A stretch of 64,000 nt of DNA. Origin: Chloranthus sessilifolius. Taxonomy: Eukaryota; Streptophyta; Magnoliopsida; Chloranthales; Chloranthaceae. Positions 10,860-22,289 of this stretch are shown one piece after another (the first letter of the stretch is position 1; each line of letters starts with the position of its first letter). Location of the stretch: positions 102,673,097 to 102,737,096 of the forward strand of contig CM037590.1 of the NCBI GenBank assembly GCA_021018995.1, written 5' to 3'. A program made the translations under genes and the position numbers. The notes under the pieces were generated by a model, which saw nothing but the letters and a program-made list of their open reading frames with translations, ran no database searches and was not told where the DNA came from.

Positions 10860-12350
10860 TTAGCAGGCCAAGGACGTAGCCATTCTGGTGGGAAACAAAT
10901 AATATTCTGATCTCTCAGTAGGCGGAAAATGTTGGGATGGTATCGGGTAATGGGGGATAGTGTTCTCATCTAGGCTGGTAGGGACCTCGGGTCTGCTAAT
11001 TAAAATTTTAAGGCAGAGGTACATTGTTGAAACCCTGGGTATTGGCAAGATGGTTTTGAACAATTTTTTTATTCTGGTTAGGGTACTCGTTTCGGTTAGG
11101 ATATTGGTTTTGATTTTGATTAGCATACCATTGTTGGTTCTGGTACTGACCCTTACCGAAATTCCTTTGCTGATTATTCCCATTTCTTTGATTTTGATTT
11201 GCGACTGTATTGACTTGCTCAGAGCCTGAGCCTTTCTTATTATTTCGGGACTTTAAATCAACAAAAGCCAAAGATTTTGGTGTTGTGATCGAAAAGGCGA
11301 GGTCTCCTCCCTTTATGTGTAGCTGAATGCGACTAGCGCACAAGTGGAGAGCAGTGAAATCTGGGCAATCACTTATGATTAGAGCACTTCGAAGAGGTTC
11401 TCTGACATTATCTATAATGATGTCAATTGAGTCTTTTTCTCTCATTTGGCTTCACGTACGAGCTGTGAGCTTTCTCCAATGTGATACAAAGTCAGTAAAA
11501 TCTTCATCAATTTCTTGCTTCGTAGTCATCAAGTCGTTGAGACTGGCAGCTTCCTATATCAGATGCTTGTATTGATCTAAGAATTGTCCGGCCAATTCTT
11601 AGAATGTGTCGAATTTATGTAGCGGGAGTTCGACGAACCAATCGAGGGCTTCCCCTTCAAGTGACCTTTGAAAGTAGTGTATCAAGAGCCCTTGATTATC
11701 ATGGATGGGTCGACAGTCATTGCAAAAAAGCACTAGATGATGGTTTGGGTTTCTCATACTATTGTATTTGCTAAATTTTTGAGGGTTTGAATCCCCCGAG
11801 TAAGTTGAATTCGAGGTCTCGATAGAAACTGTCGAATCCGAAAGACAAGCCGGGGCGGCTTTTCTTAGTCATGTATTCGTTCATCATCTTAGGGAAATCT
11901 TCTACCCTTACGACAGCATCCTGCTTTGTGGTCTGAGAACGGATTCTGTCTTGACATCCGGTGCTGAGAAGTGTGTGGAGAGTGCCTCGGTGGTGACACG
12001 TGCAACGATATTGTCATCGGAGTAGGGGGTGGCCTCTCCTGTCTTTGTTGTTCTCGTTCTTCTACATCTCGTCATTCTTTGATGGTCTCGTATGTCACAG
12101 CTAAGCCGTTATGCAATTCGTTGGCTTCATCTCCTCCCCTTTGTAGTTTTTAGACGCTGAGGTCTACAAGTTGTCGAGCTGTGAAATTCTGACCTGTCCC
12201 TCTTGCATCGTTGTGACTTCTATATGGTGGAGTGAAGGGGATTTCCTCGTCTCTGGCCATGTTGACTTCCAGATGACGTCGTGTTGAACTCTCAGGTGGT
12301 TGCTCATCGTACATCGGGTTATCGTGGTACCCCCATAATGACGGGTCACC
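10860..12350 (-). pseudogene. G1 gag with Asn/Gln-rich C-terminus
   Basis: The core is homologous to G2 gag: FGFDSFYRDLEF near the start, and DIIIDNVREPLRSALIISDCPDF at about 11350-11430, against EIVISNTREPLRSVLILSDYHDL in G2. Several stops break the core between 11450 and 11900. The C-terminus (about 10990-11220) is very rich in Asn and Gln, with repeats such as QNQNQYPNRNEYPNQN. It has no zinc knuckle, which is unusual for a Ty3 Gag. Confidence 0.82.
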
Positions 12351-12530
12351 GAATCTAATCCTTTGTATTCCCTACATCTTGAGCCTCTAATGTATGCTTA
12401 TGTGCTCTCGGCAGTATGTTTAAGTGCAGGACATAAAAAATGAAAGAAAAAACCAACTAAAAGTAATAAAACGAAAGAAAACTGACTAAAAAATAAGGAA
12501 ACTAAACATGGGTGGCTTTGGCGACAAGAA

Positions 12531-12548
12531 GTCCCATCGCGATCGCCA
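12531..12548 (-). other. G1 primer binding site
   Basis: The minus strand reads TGGCGATCGCGATGGGAC, three bases after the LTR end, and is identical to the site in G2. The leading TGG fits the complement of a tRNA CCA end. The tRNA is uncertain; an Arg tRNA is the nearest I can recall, with several mismatches. Confidence 0.7.
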
Positions 12549-13959
12549 GTCTATTGGTATGCGCTTTTTTTGGGTTTCCTTTCGATCTCCAAAAAGACTG
12601 GCCCAATTCAATCCAAGTGGACTCTGGCAAAGGCGGTGTTGTTAAAGGTGGTTAAGTATTAAAAATTAAGGGTTGAATTCTAGGAAGATACTTCGTTTGT
12701 TGCGATCGCTAGCTGCAGATATTTTTCGACGCTGTAACATGTCACTGATCACGCCTTCCGGGGTGGAGGTATGGGTTGTTCTCTTTACTGAATCAGCGGC
12801 TAGCCAATGTCAGCAGCACTGGGTCGCTCGTAGGTTTAGTTAAGCTAGTTTTCCTAGTTCTCTTCTATTTGTTTTATCTTTCCTACTCCTAGTATAGCTT
12901 TTAATTATTTTAATTACTGAGTGTTATTGGGGTCTAACTAATTTTTAATCCTATTAGAAGTCTAATTAATTAAGGAGTCCTAGTTCCACGAGGTTTCCAT
13001 TTCCTAATTTGACTAGAAGTCTAAATAACTTAATATCCTTAATTACCGCTTTGAGTACTATTCTACTTCTAATGAAATCTTATTGTAATTAGAAATCTAA
13101 TTAATTTCCAAATTTTATTAGAAGTACTTATTTTAATGTTATAAAAACATGCTAAATTAATTTAATCCTATCGAAATCCTAATTAATCAATGTATACTAA
13201 TTGTATCGAAATTCTAAAATGAAAAGGGTTTTGGGCCCACTATGCTAAGGAGGATCGGCCCCGTTCCCGGGTACCCTCCATAAGCTCTCTGGGGCAAATC
13301 GGTTGGCTAAGGGTTATTTTAAAAATAATATGGATTGAAAGACTGAATTTAAATTTTATAATTATGGATTCGAAGATTAAAATCGCGAATTTTAAAGGAT
13401 TAGAGATTGGAAATTTTAAGGACTCAGAATTAAGAATTAGAGAAAAGACAAAAGAATTCAAATTATAATTTAAAGACTAAAACTAACGACTGATTTTAAA
13501 ATCTAAAATTAGAGATTAAAACTGAGAATTTGAGTCTAAAAAATCTATGATTTAAGATCTAAAGCTTAAAGTTAAGGATTTAGAACAACAAACTAAGAAC
13601 TAAAATCAGAATTTAAGAATTAAAACCTAAAGATTGGTTCTAGAAACAAAGAACAAGAACCAGATAAAACTTAAATTTTTAAAAAAGTAGGAATTGGTTC
13701 TAGAAACTAAGAACTAGAATCAAGAAAAGGGGTAAAAAAAATCATTGACTAAAGAGATTTAGAATCTAAAATATAGAACTAAAATTAAGAACTTAAGATC
13801 TAGATCCTATGATCTAGAACTAAGAACTAAGAACTAGCACTAGGGAAGTTAGGAACTAGAAGGGACATTATACTTGAGGCCAGGGCCGCAGAGGGAGATC
13901 CCAAAATCCTAAGCTTGGAAGCAGGAACTCGAAACTTGAATATGAGAATTCGTGTGGCA

Positions 13960-13964
13960 TTCGA
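13960..13964. repeat. Target site duplication TTCGA (left copy)
   Basis: TTCGA here is matched exactly by TTCGA at 16253-16257. The two flank the solo LTR and define its ends to the base. Confidence 0.9.
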
Positions 13965-16252
13965 TGTGGCGCCCTGACTTTTCCCTTTACACTATCTGGG
14001 AAAGGTCACGCCGTCAGACAACTTAAGATGATCCTCTTACAAGTGCTTCATATCTAAAGTATTACAATTGCGGAAGTGATATAAACTCTGACATGGAGAA
14101 AATATGGTAGCAACTGACATCTATTTAAAACAGCAAAATAAAAGAGAAATATAAAACAGGAGCTATGTATAGCTTTCCACCGATGCCGGCCATCCGTCAT
14201 CTAAACAATGGAAAGAACAAAACCTATACATATATAGTATTAAGTATGTCATCAAAAACATTGTAATGTGTTTTATTTTATACAAGTTCTCTCAAAAAGT
14301 TTCTCTCAAGTGTTCTCTCTCTAATCGATCAAGGGAAGAAGTCTTCTGCAAAATCTTCTTCGTCTTCCTCCTCTTCTTCCTCAGGCTGGTAGGTGGGATC
14401 CCCTTCATGCTCTGGGTCCCGATCAAGGCCCGTAGCTAAGACACGAGGTCATAGGATGAGCTACCAACAAAGCTCGGTAGAAATTTCTAGTATTTCAGCA
14501 TCAATTAATCATTTATAGCATTTCATTCATTTATAGCATTTCATTCATAGGTAAGATTGATATAAACTAAACAGGTACTTTATTTAAATCATCATGCTTA
14601 AATAGGAATTATAATTAAGAAAACATGCTTGAACAGGAGTCCTATTTACAAAATTTAGCTTGAACTAGTCTATACATTCTAAAAAGAACTAAGGAATTTC
14701 AAGAATGCAAGCATGTACAAGACTTAAGAATATCAAGCTCCCGAGTTAGAGGGATCACTTGTCAAGCTCCCGAGTTAGTAAGGTCACTTGGACCGAGACA
14801 CCAAGCTCCCGAGTTAGTGGGATAACTTGTGCTCATGATCAAGAAGTCAAGCTCCCGAGTTAGCGGGATCACTTGAAATAAAGCTGAACAACATGTACAA
14901 CAAAACAAGAAGTAATAATAGACATGAATCGAGTATCCTAACATATGACAAAACAGCATGTAACAGGTTGATAAAATTTCGGAAAGACTATATGTGGGGG
15001 GCATGCAAGCAACATACAAATATTCATCATCTGAGTTTATCTAATTTATGTCTATTTATACCTAACTTGCTTTCAACACCAAAAATCAAAAGTAACATGT
15101 AGGGTGCAAGGTAAAATTCCTACCTTAGAGTACGTTCATGATTTAACGTGTACGAATCCAAGTCATCTCCCTTCATGGGTTCCTCGTGAATACCTATAAT
15201 ACATATCGATATCTTTTAACATACACATACCGGTCATCATCATCTGAATGACACATGTCTGACTAGAAAATTTACAGAACACAGCTCACCAACACAGACA
15301 CAGGGTTGTCGCAGCAAGCCTCTCAGATTGACCCTTGCCGCGGCAAGCCTGACAGATTTGGCTTGCTATGTGTCTTCTTCTCTGGTTTTGGTTTTTGATC
15401 CTCTAAGCTTCTTACTCTATGCACTCATGTCTCTCAGTTTCAAATTTATCAGAGAGTTCATTGGTATAATTTAATTTGGTGTGCAAGGTTCTGGATCTTT
15501 GGAAATCGAAGATTTCAGCTCTGAATCCTCACATATATATTATTCACTTATAATTTATGGCAAGAGAAACGAATCTAACGTGTGGATTGCGTTATGGAGT
15601 ACCTTTTTGGTGGGTTCTTTGGTTGCGACAGCGTTGGGATGGTGTTGGCGTCGAAATCATGGAGTTGATTTACGAGACCTTGATAGTAGGGTTGTGAGGA
15701 ATTTCTAGAGATTAGACGGTTGCTTCCCTCGTATCTCCCGGCCGAATTTCTAGAGTTACCATGTGATCAAGGGTTTGAGGAACTTTAATTTGGGATTCTC
15801 CCCATAGTGAGAAGTGAGTGTGAGAGATGAGGTTTCTTTCTCTATGGGGGTTTACTGGGTTTTGAGTTTTGAAGTGGGAGAGATGAGAGGGATAGCAGGA
15901 TATTTTATTTTCTTTAGCACTTTACGTGCATGGGATTTAATATGACTCACACCAACGTGGAGTCAGCTAGCGGATGAGATGTTATAAGCCTTATAAGACT
16001 TGGATCCCATGTATTGATGCTACATTGGTCGTGGGTGTATGGGCTGGTGCCAAGGTTCAAGTGTGTATGTGATACACCATTTTAAATACATGGGTTAGCT
16101 TAGTAAATGTACTAGGCCACTAAGGACCCCACAATTTTAGAAGTCATGCTCACCCAATCCAATCAATTCTTTGTGTCTCATATTAGGCACAAGCCCGGCC
16201 CTACCCGAGTCTGTACCCGGTATTGTCAGGTTAAACTTTGGCTGCTGTTACA
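13965..16252 (+). mobile_element. Solo LTR, probably Tekay/Del-like chromovirus (2288 bp)
   Basis: It starts TGTGGCGCCCTGAC and ends GCTGCTGTTACA, with 5-bp target duplications on both sides and no internal region, so it is a solo LTR left by LTR-LTR recombination. The start, the AAAGGTCACGCCGTC block and the ATTACAATTGCGGAAG block resemble Tekay/Del LTRs as I recall them. Family and orientation are therefore inferred. It carries a four-copy 28-bp repeat at 14734-14875. No coding region is supported inside. Confidence 0.75.
14734..14875 (+). repeat. Four copies of a 28-bp motif in the solo LTR
   Basis: Copies start at 14734, 14763, 14802 and 14848. The shared core is CAAGCTCCCGAGTTAG, followed by a GGGATCACTTG-like tail. 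Spacing is irregular (29, 39 and 46 bases). Confidence 0.85.
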
Positions 16253-16297
16253 TTCGATTGATGTGTGAATGTGTTATTGGGACGGGGTAGTGGGTCC

Positions 16298-16305
16298 TAT
16301 TTATA
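16298..16305 (-). promoter_or_regulatory. G1 LTR TATA box
   Basis: The minus strand reads ACCTATAAATAGG. It corresponds to the first TATA box of the G2 LTR (22173), with the same AAAATACCTATAAA context in both. Confidence 0.55.
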
Positions 16306-17261
16306 GGTATTTTGCCAATTGCGAGCCCTGTGGGGTGCGCTCAATTGGTCGGTGGAATTCAATTACGCGCCCTATCTGGGGTGCTTAATTGAATTATGTG
16401 CTTATTCTCAGGCGCTCAATCACTTTGAGTCGGTGACCGACTAAGTGAGTAACCGACCGACTGGCTCAACCGGTTATCCCAGTCTTAGTCTAATTAGACT
16501 AATTGTGAGTCTTGGCTAGTGCACACAATCAATTAAGCCCCTGAATGCATGTGCTTAATAGGGGATTTTTGGACGGTCTAGGGAATTAGAGACTGAGTCG
16601 GTTTAGGAACCATTTACATGCTTGCGGTGAAGCGCATAAATGGATTATGCGCTCTGAATAGAGCATACAATCAGGTTTGGAGGCGGTTTCTAGAAAGGTA
16701 GGCGGCCAGTCCAAAACTGATTAATTGCGCGTCGATGGTGAGACGTGCAATATGATTATGAGCGTCTGGTAGGGCGCATAATCAAGGCCTAAGGCGGTCC
16801 TCAGGAAGAGTAATCCTAGTCCAAGAGGGACCAATTGCGCGTCAGCTATGGGGCATGCAATCGAGTTAAGCGCACTAAAACAAGTGCATAATTCGGGACT
16901 TTCCTGGGTTTGAGCAGGGTCCAAGCCACAGAGTTATTATTTTAGCCTGGGTCTCAACCATGTACTATTGTTTCAGTGCATGGTCCCCATATAGGGTTCT
17001 AAAGTCTTTAGAAAAGGTTAGTCCTTTTCCAGAGATCTTGGGCAAAGTCAAAGGTTGACCAAACAAATTTATATACTCTAAGAGGGCAAAATGGGGGTGT
17101 CTACAATTACATGTAAACTTAATCTATTATTGGTCCTACTTTTTTGTCATCTATTGACACCATATGTTCCAAAATTTATTTGTATAAAAATTGAAACACA
17201 AATAAATAATCCTTATTTCTGAGTCAATTAAACAAATGTTTTCACTCTTATACATCAACTC

Positions 17262-18310
17262 TCAAAGGCTATCAAAACTCTCCTTTAATCTCATGCGCGT
17301 AACGTGCTCCAAAAAGAACTTGGGAGGTAAGCCTTTAGTAAGAGGGTCATCTAACATGAGTGTCATACTGATCTTTTCAACAGATATAATTTGATTCTGA
17401 GCTTTCTCCCTTACAACAAGATATTTGTAATCAATATATTTGGAACCTCTACTAGTCTTGTTATTGGAGATAGCTATCATAGCGGAATTGTCACATACAA
17501 TTCTCAGTGGCCTTGAAATACTGTCAACAATTTAAAGCCCTCACATAAAATTCCTTAACCATATCGCTTCACATGTTGCCTTAAAATATGCAACGAACTC
17601 TGCTTCCATAGTAGACGAAGTAGTCTAAATTTATTACCCTTAATGACAGGGGCAACAGTAGTAAAACAACTATGTATGTTAAACCTTTTGAGAACTTTAT
17701 CAATATAAGCTCTTTGAGATAATCCCAATATATCACGGGATTTATCTCGATGAATCGTAGTTTCTATCACATAGAAAGTTTCACCAAGATCTTTCATATC
17801 AAAACTCTTTGATAAAAAGTTCTTTGTCTCATGTAGCATGCTCAAACTACTACTCGCAAGCAATATATCATTAATATGCCAAAGTTTGAAATGACTTCAT
17901 AAAATTTTAAGTATCATTGTCGAGATGCCAACTTTAAACCATATATAGACCTTTTGAGTCTACAAACTAAATGGCTCTCTCCCTCAACCTGAAAACCTTT
18001 AGGTTGTGTCATAAAGATATCTTCATGCAAGTCACCATTCAGAAAAGCAGTTTTGACATCTATTTGATACAATTCTAAGTCAAAATGATCTACCAATGTC
18101 ATGACTATCCTGAAAGATTCCTTTCTAAAGATAGAAAAAAAACATCTCTTTATGGTTTATTCCCTCCTTTTCAGTGAACCCTTTAGCGACTAACCTGGCC
18201 TTGCATCTTCTATATTATCTTTGGAGTCTTGTTTGGTTTTATATACCCATTTACAACCTACAAGCTTAACTCTTTAGGTAACTCGCAAAGATCACATACC
18301 AAGTTATGTT
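17262..18310 (-). pseudogene. COP reverse transcriptase and RNase H, two internal deletions
   Basis: RT motifs are VKTAFLNGDLHEDIFM and YGLKLASRQ (17914-18102), then DILLASSS and KSFDMKDLGE (17700-17870). RNase H shows TMEAEF, YCDNS-like VCDNSA and DPLTKGLP, ending at 17262. About 100 bp are missing just before the catalytic box. That box reads HIND at 17867-17878 instead of YVDD, so the first catalytic Asp is Asn. A second deletion near 17640, about 450 bp by comparison with relatives, joins the RT end directly to the middle of RNase H. The enzyme cannot be active. Confidence 0.9.
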
Positions 18311-18860
18311 TCATTTATTCCAACTCTTCCTTCATAGCTTTAAGCCATTGAGTTGATTTGTCGCTCTTCATAGCTTGGCTAAAGGAAATAGGATCTGTTT
18401 CTTTTTTAAAATCATGCTCACTCTCATTGAGGTAGACGATATGGTCATCAGAAATGGTTGGCTTCTTTGCTCTCTCTGATCTACATAATGGTTGATCATT
18501 GGCGGTCACCATGGGAGCAAGAGCCTCCTCAATGTGGGGTGTTTCAATAGGTATAGCCGCAAGTGCATCAACACTTTCTTGAATACCTGGTATTTGTGCC
18601 ACCTTTTCTTGGATAAAAGGGATAGGAATTATAACCCAATTCTCCTCAAAAGTGATTTTCCTGGGCTCAACACTCCCACTATTTTCATGATCCTCAAAGA
18701 ATTTTGCATATCTAGTCTCAACAATTCGAGTACTATAAGTAGGGCAATAAAATATGTAGCCTTTCGACCTATCAGGCTAACCAATGAAATGACAGCTTAT
18801 AGTTTTAGAATCCAATTTTTCTAATTGTGGATTATGCACCTTTGCTTTAGCTAAACAGCC
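18311..18860 (-). pseudogene. COP integrase-RT linker
   Basis: This is the variable region between copia integrase and RT. It includes acidic and Pro-containing pieces and the conserved start of the RT domain (FKKETDPISFSQAMKSDKS..WLKAMKEELE at about 18315-18440). Stops and shifts break it around 18610-18850. Confidence 0.75.
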
Positions 18861-19560
18861 TTAAATGTATAAATATCCTAAAATTGGTTTTCTTCCTACC
18901 CATAGCTCATAAGGAGATTTGGGAACTGCCTTACTAGAAACTCGATTCAGGATATACATCACTATTTTTAAGGCTTCTCCCCACAAGAATATAGGCAACT
19001 TAGAATTGCACAACATGCTTCTCACCATATCTATAAGAGTATGATTCCATCGCTCAGCTACACCATTCTGTTCAGGTGTTCTCGACATAGTGTATTGAGC
19101 AACAATGTCATGCTCTTGTAGATGCAAGGCGAATGGTCCTGCATGATGACCTGTTTCAGAGTATCTACCATAATACTCTCCGCCACTATTAGATCTCATA
19201 ATATTAATCTTCAAATTGAGTTGTAACTCAATCTCAGCTTTATAGATTTTAAACATATCTACAGCGTCAGATTTCTCATGAATGAGAAATATATAACTGA
19301 AAAGAGAATCATCAGTGAAGGTAATAAAATACTTTTGTCCACCAATAACAAGAGTTGAAAACGGTCCACTAATATCAATGTGGACTATTTCTGGGAAACT
19401 CGTGCTTCTGATAGCTCCTTTTTTATTAGTCTTTGTGAGTTTCCCTTTAACGCAATCGACACAAGTATTAAATTCAGAAAAATCAAGCTCATTAATTATA
19501 TTATCTTTAATTAACCTCTCTATTCTATCTTTAGATATATGGGCCAAACTTTTATGCCAT
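18861..19560 (-). pseudogene. COP integrase
   Basis: GAG-pre-integrase zinc module: [10 protein letters not shown], then CVDCVKGK. The catalytic core begins HIDISGPF (first Asp). The second Asp is lost: [10 protein letters not shown] at about 19170-19200, where copia integrases have RSD. The Glu is kept in [10 protein letters not shown]. The end, [14 protein letters not shown], is the conserved copia motif. The frame is open for about 228 codons, the longest intact COP piece, although catalytically dead. Confidence 0.93.
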
Positions 19561-20493
19561 AAAATGAATGAGTTGTCAATTGTTCATTTTCGTTTCTTAC
19601 TACCTTTATCATCCACATGTATAGAAACTAAAGATTGGGCGTAAGATGAATCCAAGTTCAATTTATAAAGATTGCTCACTAGTGAGCCACCACCCATAAT
19701 ATCGGAATCAAATAATAGAGTAAAAATATTATGTCCAAATTTAAATTTAAAATCTAATGAATCCAATTTAAAAATTGAGGTAAGGTTTCTAGTGATACTT
19801 GGAATGTACATAGTATCAACTAAATCTAAAATGAAACCACTATCTAAAATAAGACGGAGAGTCCCAATGGCCTCCACATCTGCTTCTATTCCATTTTCAA
19901 GTTTGATGGTTTGTTTGCCTTTACTTAGCTTCCGGCTGGATTGAAATCCCTGCATTAAATTACTTATGTGAATAGTTGCACCAGAATCTATCCACCAAGT
20001 GTTGTGTGGAGCATCAACATAAAGTGATTCAAAACAGACAAAGACTAGGTCATTACCTTTCTTAACTAATCAATCTATGTATTTCTGAAAATTCTTCCTG
20101 ATGTGTCCCTTCTTCTTACAGAAGTGACACTTGATACCAGAAGTAGATCCACTAGCATCTCCTTATATGGTTTTCGGTGGAGAAGCTTTTGCATTCTTTC
20201 TTTTATATGATCCCTTCTTTCTCTTAAAATTTCCTTTCGATAGGCCAAGGGCGGCGTAATGAGCACTTTCAGATTTTTCAGCTTGAAGTTTTTCTTCTTC
20301 TTGGATGTAGTGAGCGATTAACTCGTTCATCTTTCATTTCTCTTTCTAAGTGTTATAATTAATCTTGAACGGGTCGAATTGTGTAGGAAGAGAAGTCATG
20401 ATGAAGTGAACAAGATAACCCTCATAAAAGCTCATGTCCATTTCTTTCAATTGAGTCGCCATGCCACTCATTCTCATAATGTGCTCCCGTACG
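19561..20493 (-). pseudogene. COP gag C-terminus, zinc knuckle and protease
   Basis: The gag segment reads MRMSGMATQLKEMDM and then SLPTQFDPFKINYNT. The zinc knuckle at about 20080-20130 reads CHFCKKKGHIRKNF, so the last Cys of CCHC is Phe. The protease active site is WWIDSGATIHIS (DSGA codons at 19977-19988), followed by LIL-DSGF and NLTSIFKLD blocks. The frame is broken once or twice near 20040. The gag reading frame is cut at 20493 by A3 and resumes at 51139. Confidence 0.9.
20489..20493. repeat. A3 target site duplication, left copy (GTACG)
   Basis: GTACG precedes the A3 LTR start; GTATG follows its end at 51134-51138. The single difference is C to T in a CpG. Removing A3 with one copy restores an open COP gag frame (HSG-VREHIMRMSG). 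Confidence 0.9.
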
Positions 20494-20974
20494 TGTTAAT
20501 CTCTGAAAAGAACCACTTTTCATCCCTTAACATAGCCTTTGATAGACCTTAGAGCACATAAGATAAGGTGTTTTTGTTATGTTTCATAGAAAATAGGAAA
20601 ATAAGAGCATAATGTGCAATCCTTCAATTTTATGCCGAGAAGATAGAATTTCATGCCAAGATGTGAAGCTGAGGCAAGAATAGAGAATGCACCACGGTGG
20701 CACACACCATGGTGACCATATTACATTCCAAGGTGGGTCCTAGAAGCCCCATGGATGAGAGGAAGGTGGATCTAAGTGAAGGAGGCTACTGCAGCAGAAG
20801 GTGCACAGCAGCAGAGAGCTATAGAGATACCTCGCGCAGATGTCGTGAGGTTCAATTTATCCAGAATCCCCTTTGCGAAGATTTCACGAGGTTCGCATGT
20901 CTGCAGCACCAAAGCACGTAGTAGACCTCGCGCAGAACATGCTTCAAAAAGCTCTGCCGTGCATTTCTCGCGCA
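20494..20974 (+). repeat. A3 5' LTR, first fragment
   Basis: It matches 48585-49050 of the 3' LTR (AAAGTACCACTTTTCATCCC and onward), ending where G2 enters at the phrase corresponding to 49052. It carries CG-centred motifs such as CTCGCGCAG. Confidence 0.9.
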
Positions 20975-21052
20975 TGTAGACACCCCTATTTTGCCCTCTC
21001 AGAATATACAAATTTGTTCAGTCAACCTTTAACCTCATAAGCCTAATTGGGA

Positions 21053-21680
21053 CCATATACTGAAACAATAGTATATGGCTGAACACAGACTGAAACAATA
21101 GCTCTATGGCTCAGACCCCATAACCCTAACGTGGGAACCATGTACTAAAACAATAGTATATGGTTGGACACAGGCTGAAACAATAGCTCTGTGGCTCAGG
21201 TCCCAACGTAGGGAGACTATATACTGAAACAATAGTATATAGTCAGAATGCAGACTAAAATAATAGTCTAACATTTTAGACCCCTTTACCCTAACATGGG
21301 ACCATATGTTGAAACAATAGTATATGGTTGGACACAGGCTGAAACAATAGCTCTATGGCTCAGGCTCCATGACCCTAATGTGGGAACCATGTACTGAAAT
21401 AATAGTACACAGGCTGAAACAATAACTCTGTGGCTCAGATCCCAACGTAGGGAGACTATATGCTGAAACAATAGTATATAGTCGAAATAGAGACTAAGAC
21501 AATAGTCTGACGTTTCAAACCCCGTGACCCTTACTTGGGAACCATGCACTGAAATAATAGTATATGGCTGAACACAGGCTGAAATAATAGCTTTGTGGCT
21601 CAGATCCCAATGTAGGGAGATTATACACTAAAATAATAGTATATAATCAAAATATAGGTTGAAACAATAGTCTGGCATTT
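21053..21680 (+). repeat. Hairpin array with constant loop, G2 5' LTR
   Basis: About 16 units spaced 25-55 bases apart. Each has a left arm ending in CT, an 8-base loop GAAACAAT (variants AAAACAAT, GAAATAAT) and a right arm starting AG. Four stem classes recur in the order ACCATATACT, CACAGGCT, GACTATATACT, CAGACT, each followed by its own reverse complement. Clear examples: 21053-21078, 21215-21244 (11-bp perfect stem) and 21454-21483. Between units lie phrases such as CCCAACGTAGGGA and CCCTAACGTGGGA. Confidence 0.9.
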
Positions 21681-22172
21681 TAGACCCGACCCGAACTCCG
21701 ACAACCCCGAATTATGTGCCCAAAATTATGCGTGCAATTTGATTGCACGTAGAACCACAAGCGTGCAATCAGCCCCCTTTTCAAATCAGCCTTCCTTTCC
21801 TAGACCACCTCGAGACTCGATCACGCACCCACCACAACACGCACGATCGGATTGAGCGCCCCACCACTGGCGCGCAATCAGCCTATGCCCGACCTAGTCT
21901 TACCATCCTTGACCCCTAAGCTTCCTCGATTAAATGCTTCAAATGAGATGCTTAATCGGATTGTGCACTCTATACCAGGCACACAATTAGTCCTAACATT
22001 ATTAGAACTAGCAAACTCATTGAGCAAGTCTGCCGGTCGCTCATTGAGTCGGTGACCGACTCAAAGTGAATAAGCGCCAACTAGCCGGTGCACAATTCGA
22101 TTAAACGCTTGAAACAGGGAGTATAATTTAAAATTAAGCACACCCCACAGGGCGCGCAATTAGTAAAATACC

Positions 22173-22180
22173 TATAAAAA
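22173..22180 (+). promoter_or_regulatory. G2 5' LTR TATA box
   Basis: TATAAAAA in the context AAAATACCTATAAAA. It is conserved at 37308-37315 in the 3' LTR and at 16298-16305 in G1. A second candidate, TATAAATA, lies at 23093-23100; which one is used cannot be told from sequence. Confidence 0.5.
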
Positions 22181-22289
22181 AACCTCTCCATTACGACTCA
22201 AATCCTGGCCCCCACAACTTTGAGATTCAAGTTTCGAGTTCTTCGTCTCCAAGCTTAAGATTTCGAGATTTCTCTCTGCAGCCCAGGCC

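Larger units (their letters stand above)
9174..17105 (-). mobile_element. G1: Tat-like retrotransposon of the hairpin-LTR family, 5' part
   Basis: On the minus strand this consists of an LTR (17105 down to 12552, with a solo LTR inside), primer site (12531-12548), gag, a Pro-rich linker and a protease, then it is cut by T2. It is the same family as G2: LTR ends, primer site and gag all correspond. It is inserted into COP just beyond the COP stop codon, so COP's left remainder must lie left of the window. RT and later genes are not visible here. Confidence 0.85.
12552..17105 (-). repeat. G1 5' LTR, split by a solo LTR
   Basis: The minus-strand LTR starts TGTAGACACCCC at 17105 and ends CCAATA at 12552 (CCAACA in G2). 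Without the inserted solo LTR and one target repeat it is about 2.26 kb, shorter than the 3.2 kb G2 LTR, partly because only one or two hairpin units remain near 16930-16990. Order on the minus strand: hairpin remnant, a segment with repeated references to a GCGCNCAAT-type motif (16320-16900), TATA box (16298-16305), inserted solo LTR, then a long degenerate CTAG-rich tract (13320-13900). Confidence 0.85.
17106..20493 (-). mobile_element. COP: Ty1/copia (Tnt1-like) element, pol and 3' part of gag
   Basis: On the minus strand the order is gag tail and zinc knuckle, protease, integrase, RT, RNase H, which is the copia order with integrase before RT. The gag continues at 51139-51540, on the far side of A3. 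The left end is cut by G1 after the COP stop codon at 17262. The bases at 17106-17261 are the start of its 3' region. Lineage within copia is not assigned. Confidence 0.92.

Noticed and set aside
15481..15708. 75-codon frame in the solo LTR
   Set aside because: Within a solo LTR bounded by target duplications; no domain recognised.
21053..21680. Possible CRISPR array
   Set aside because: Regular spacing and repeated cores resemble one superficially, but the spacers repeat, the units are hairpins inside a eukaryotic LTR and no cas genes exist.
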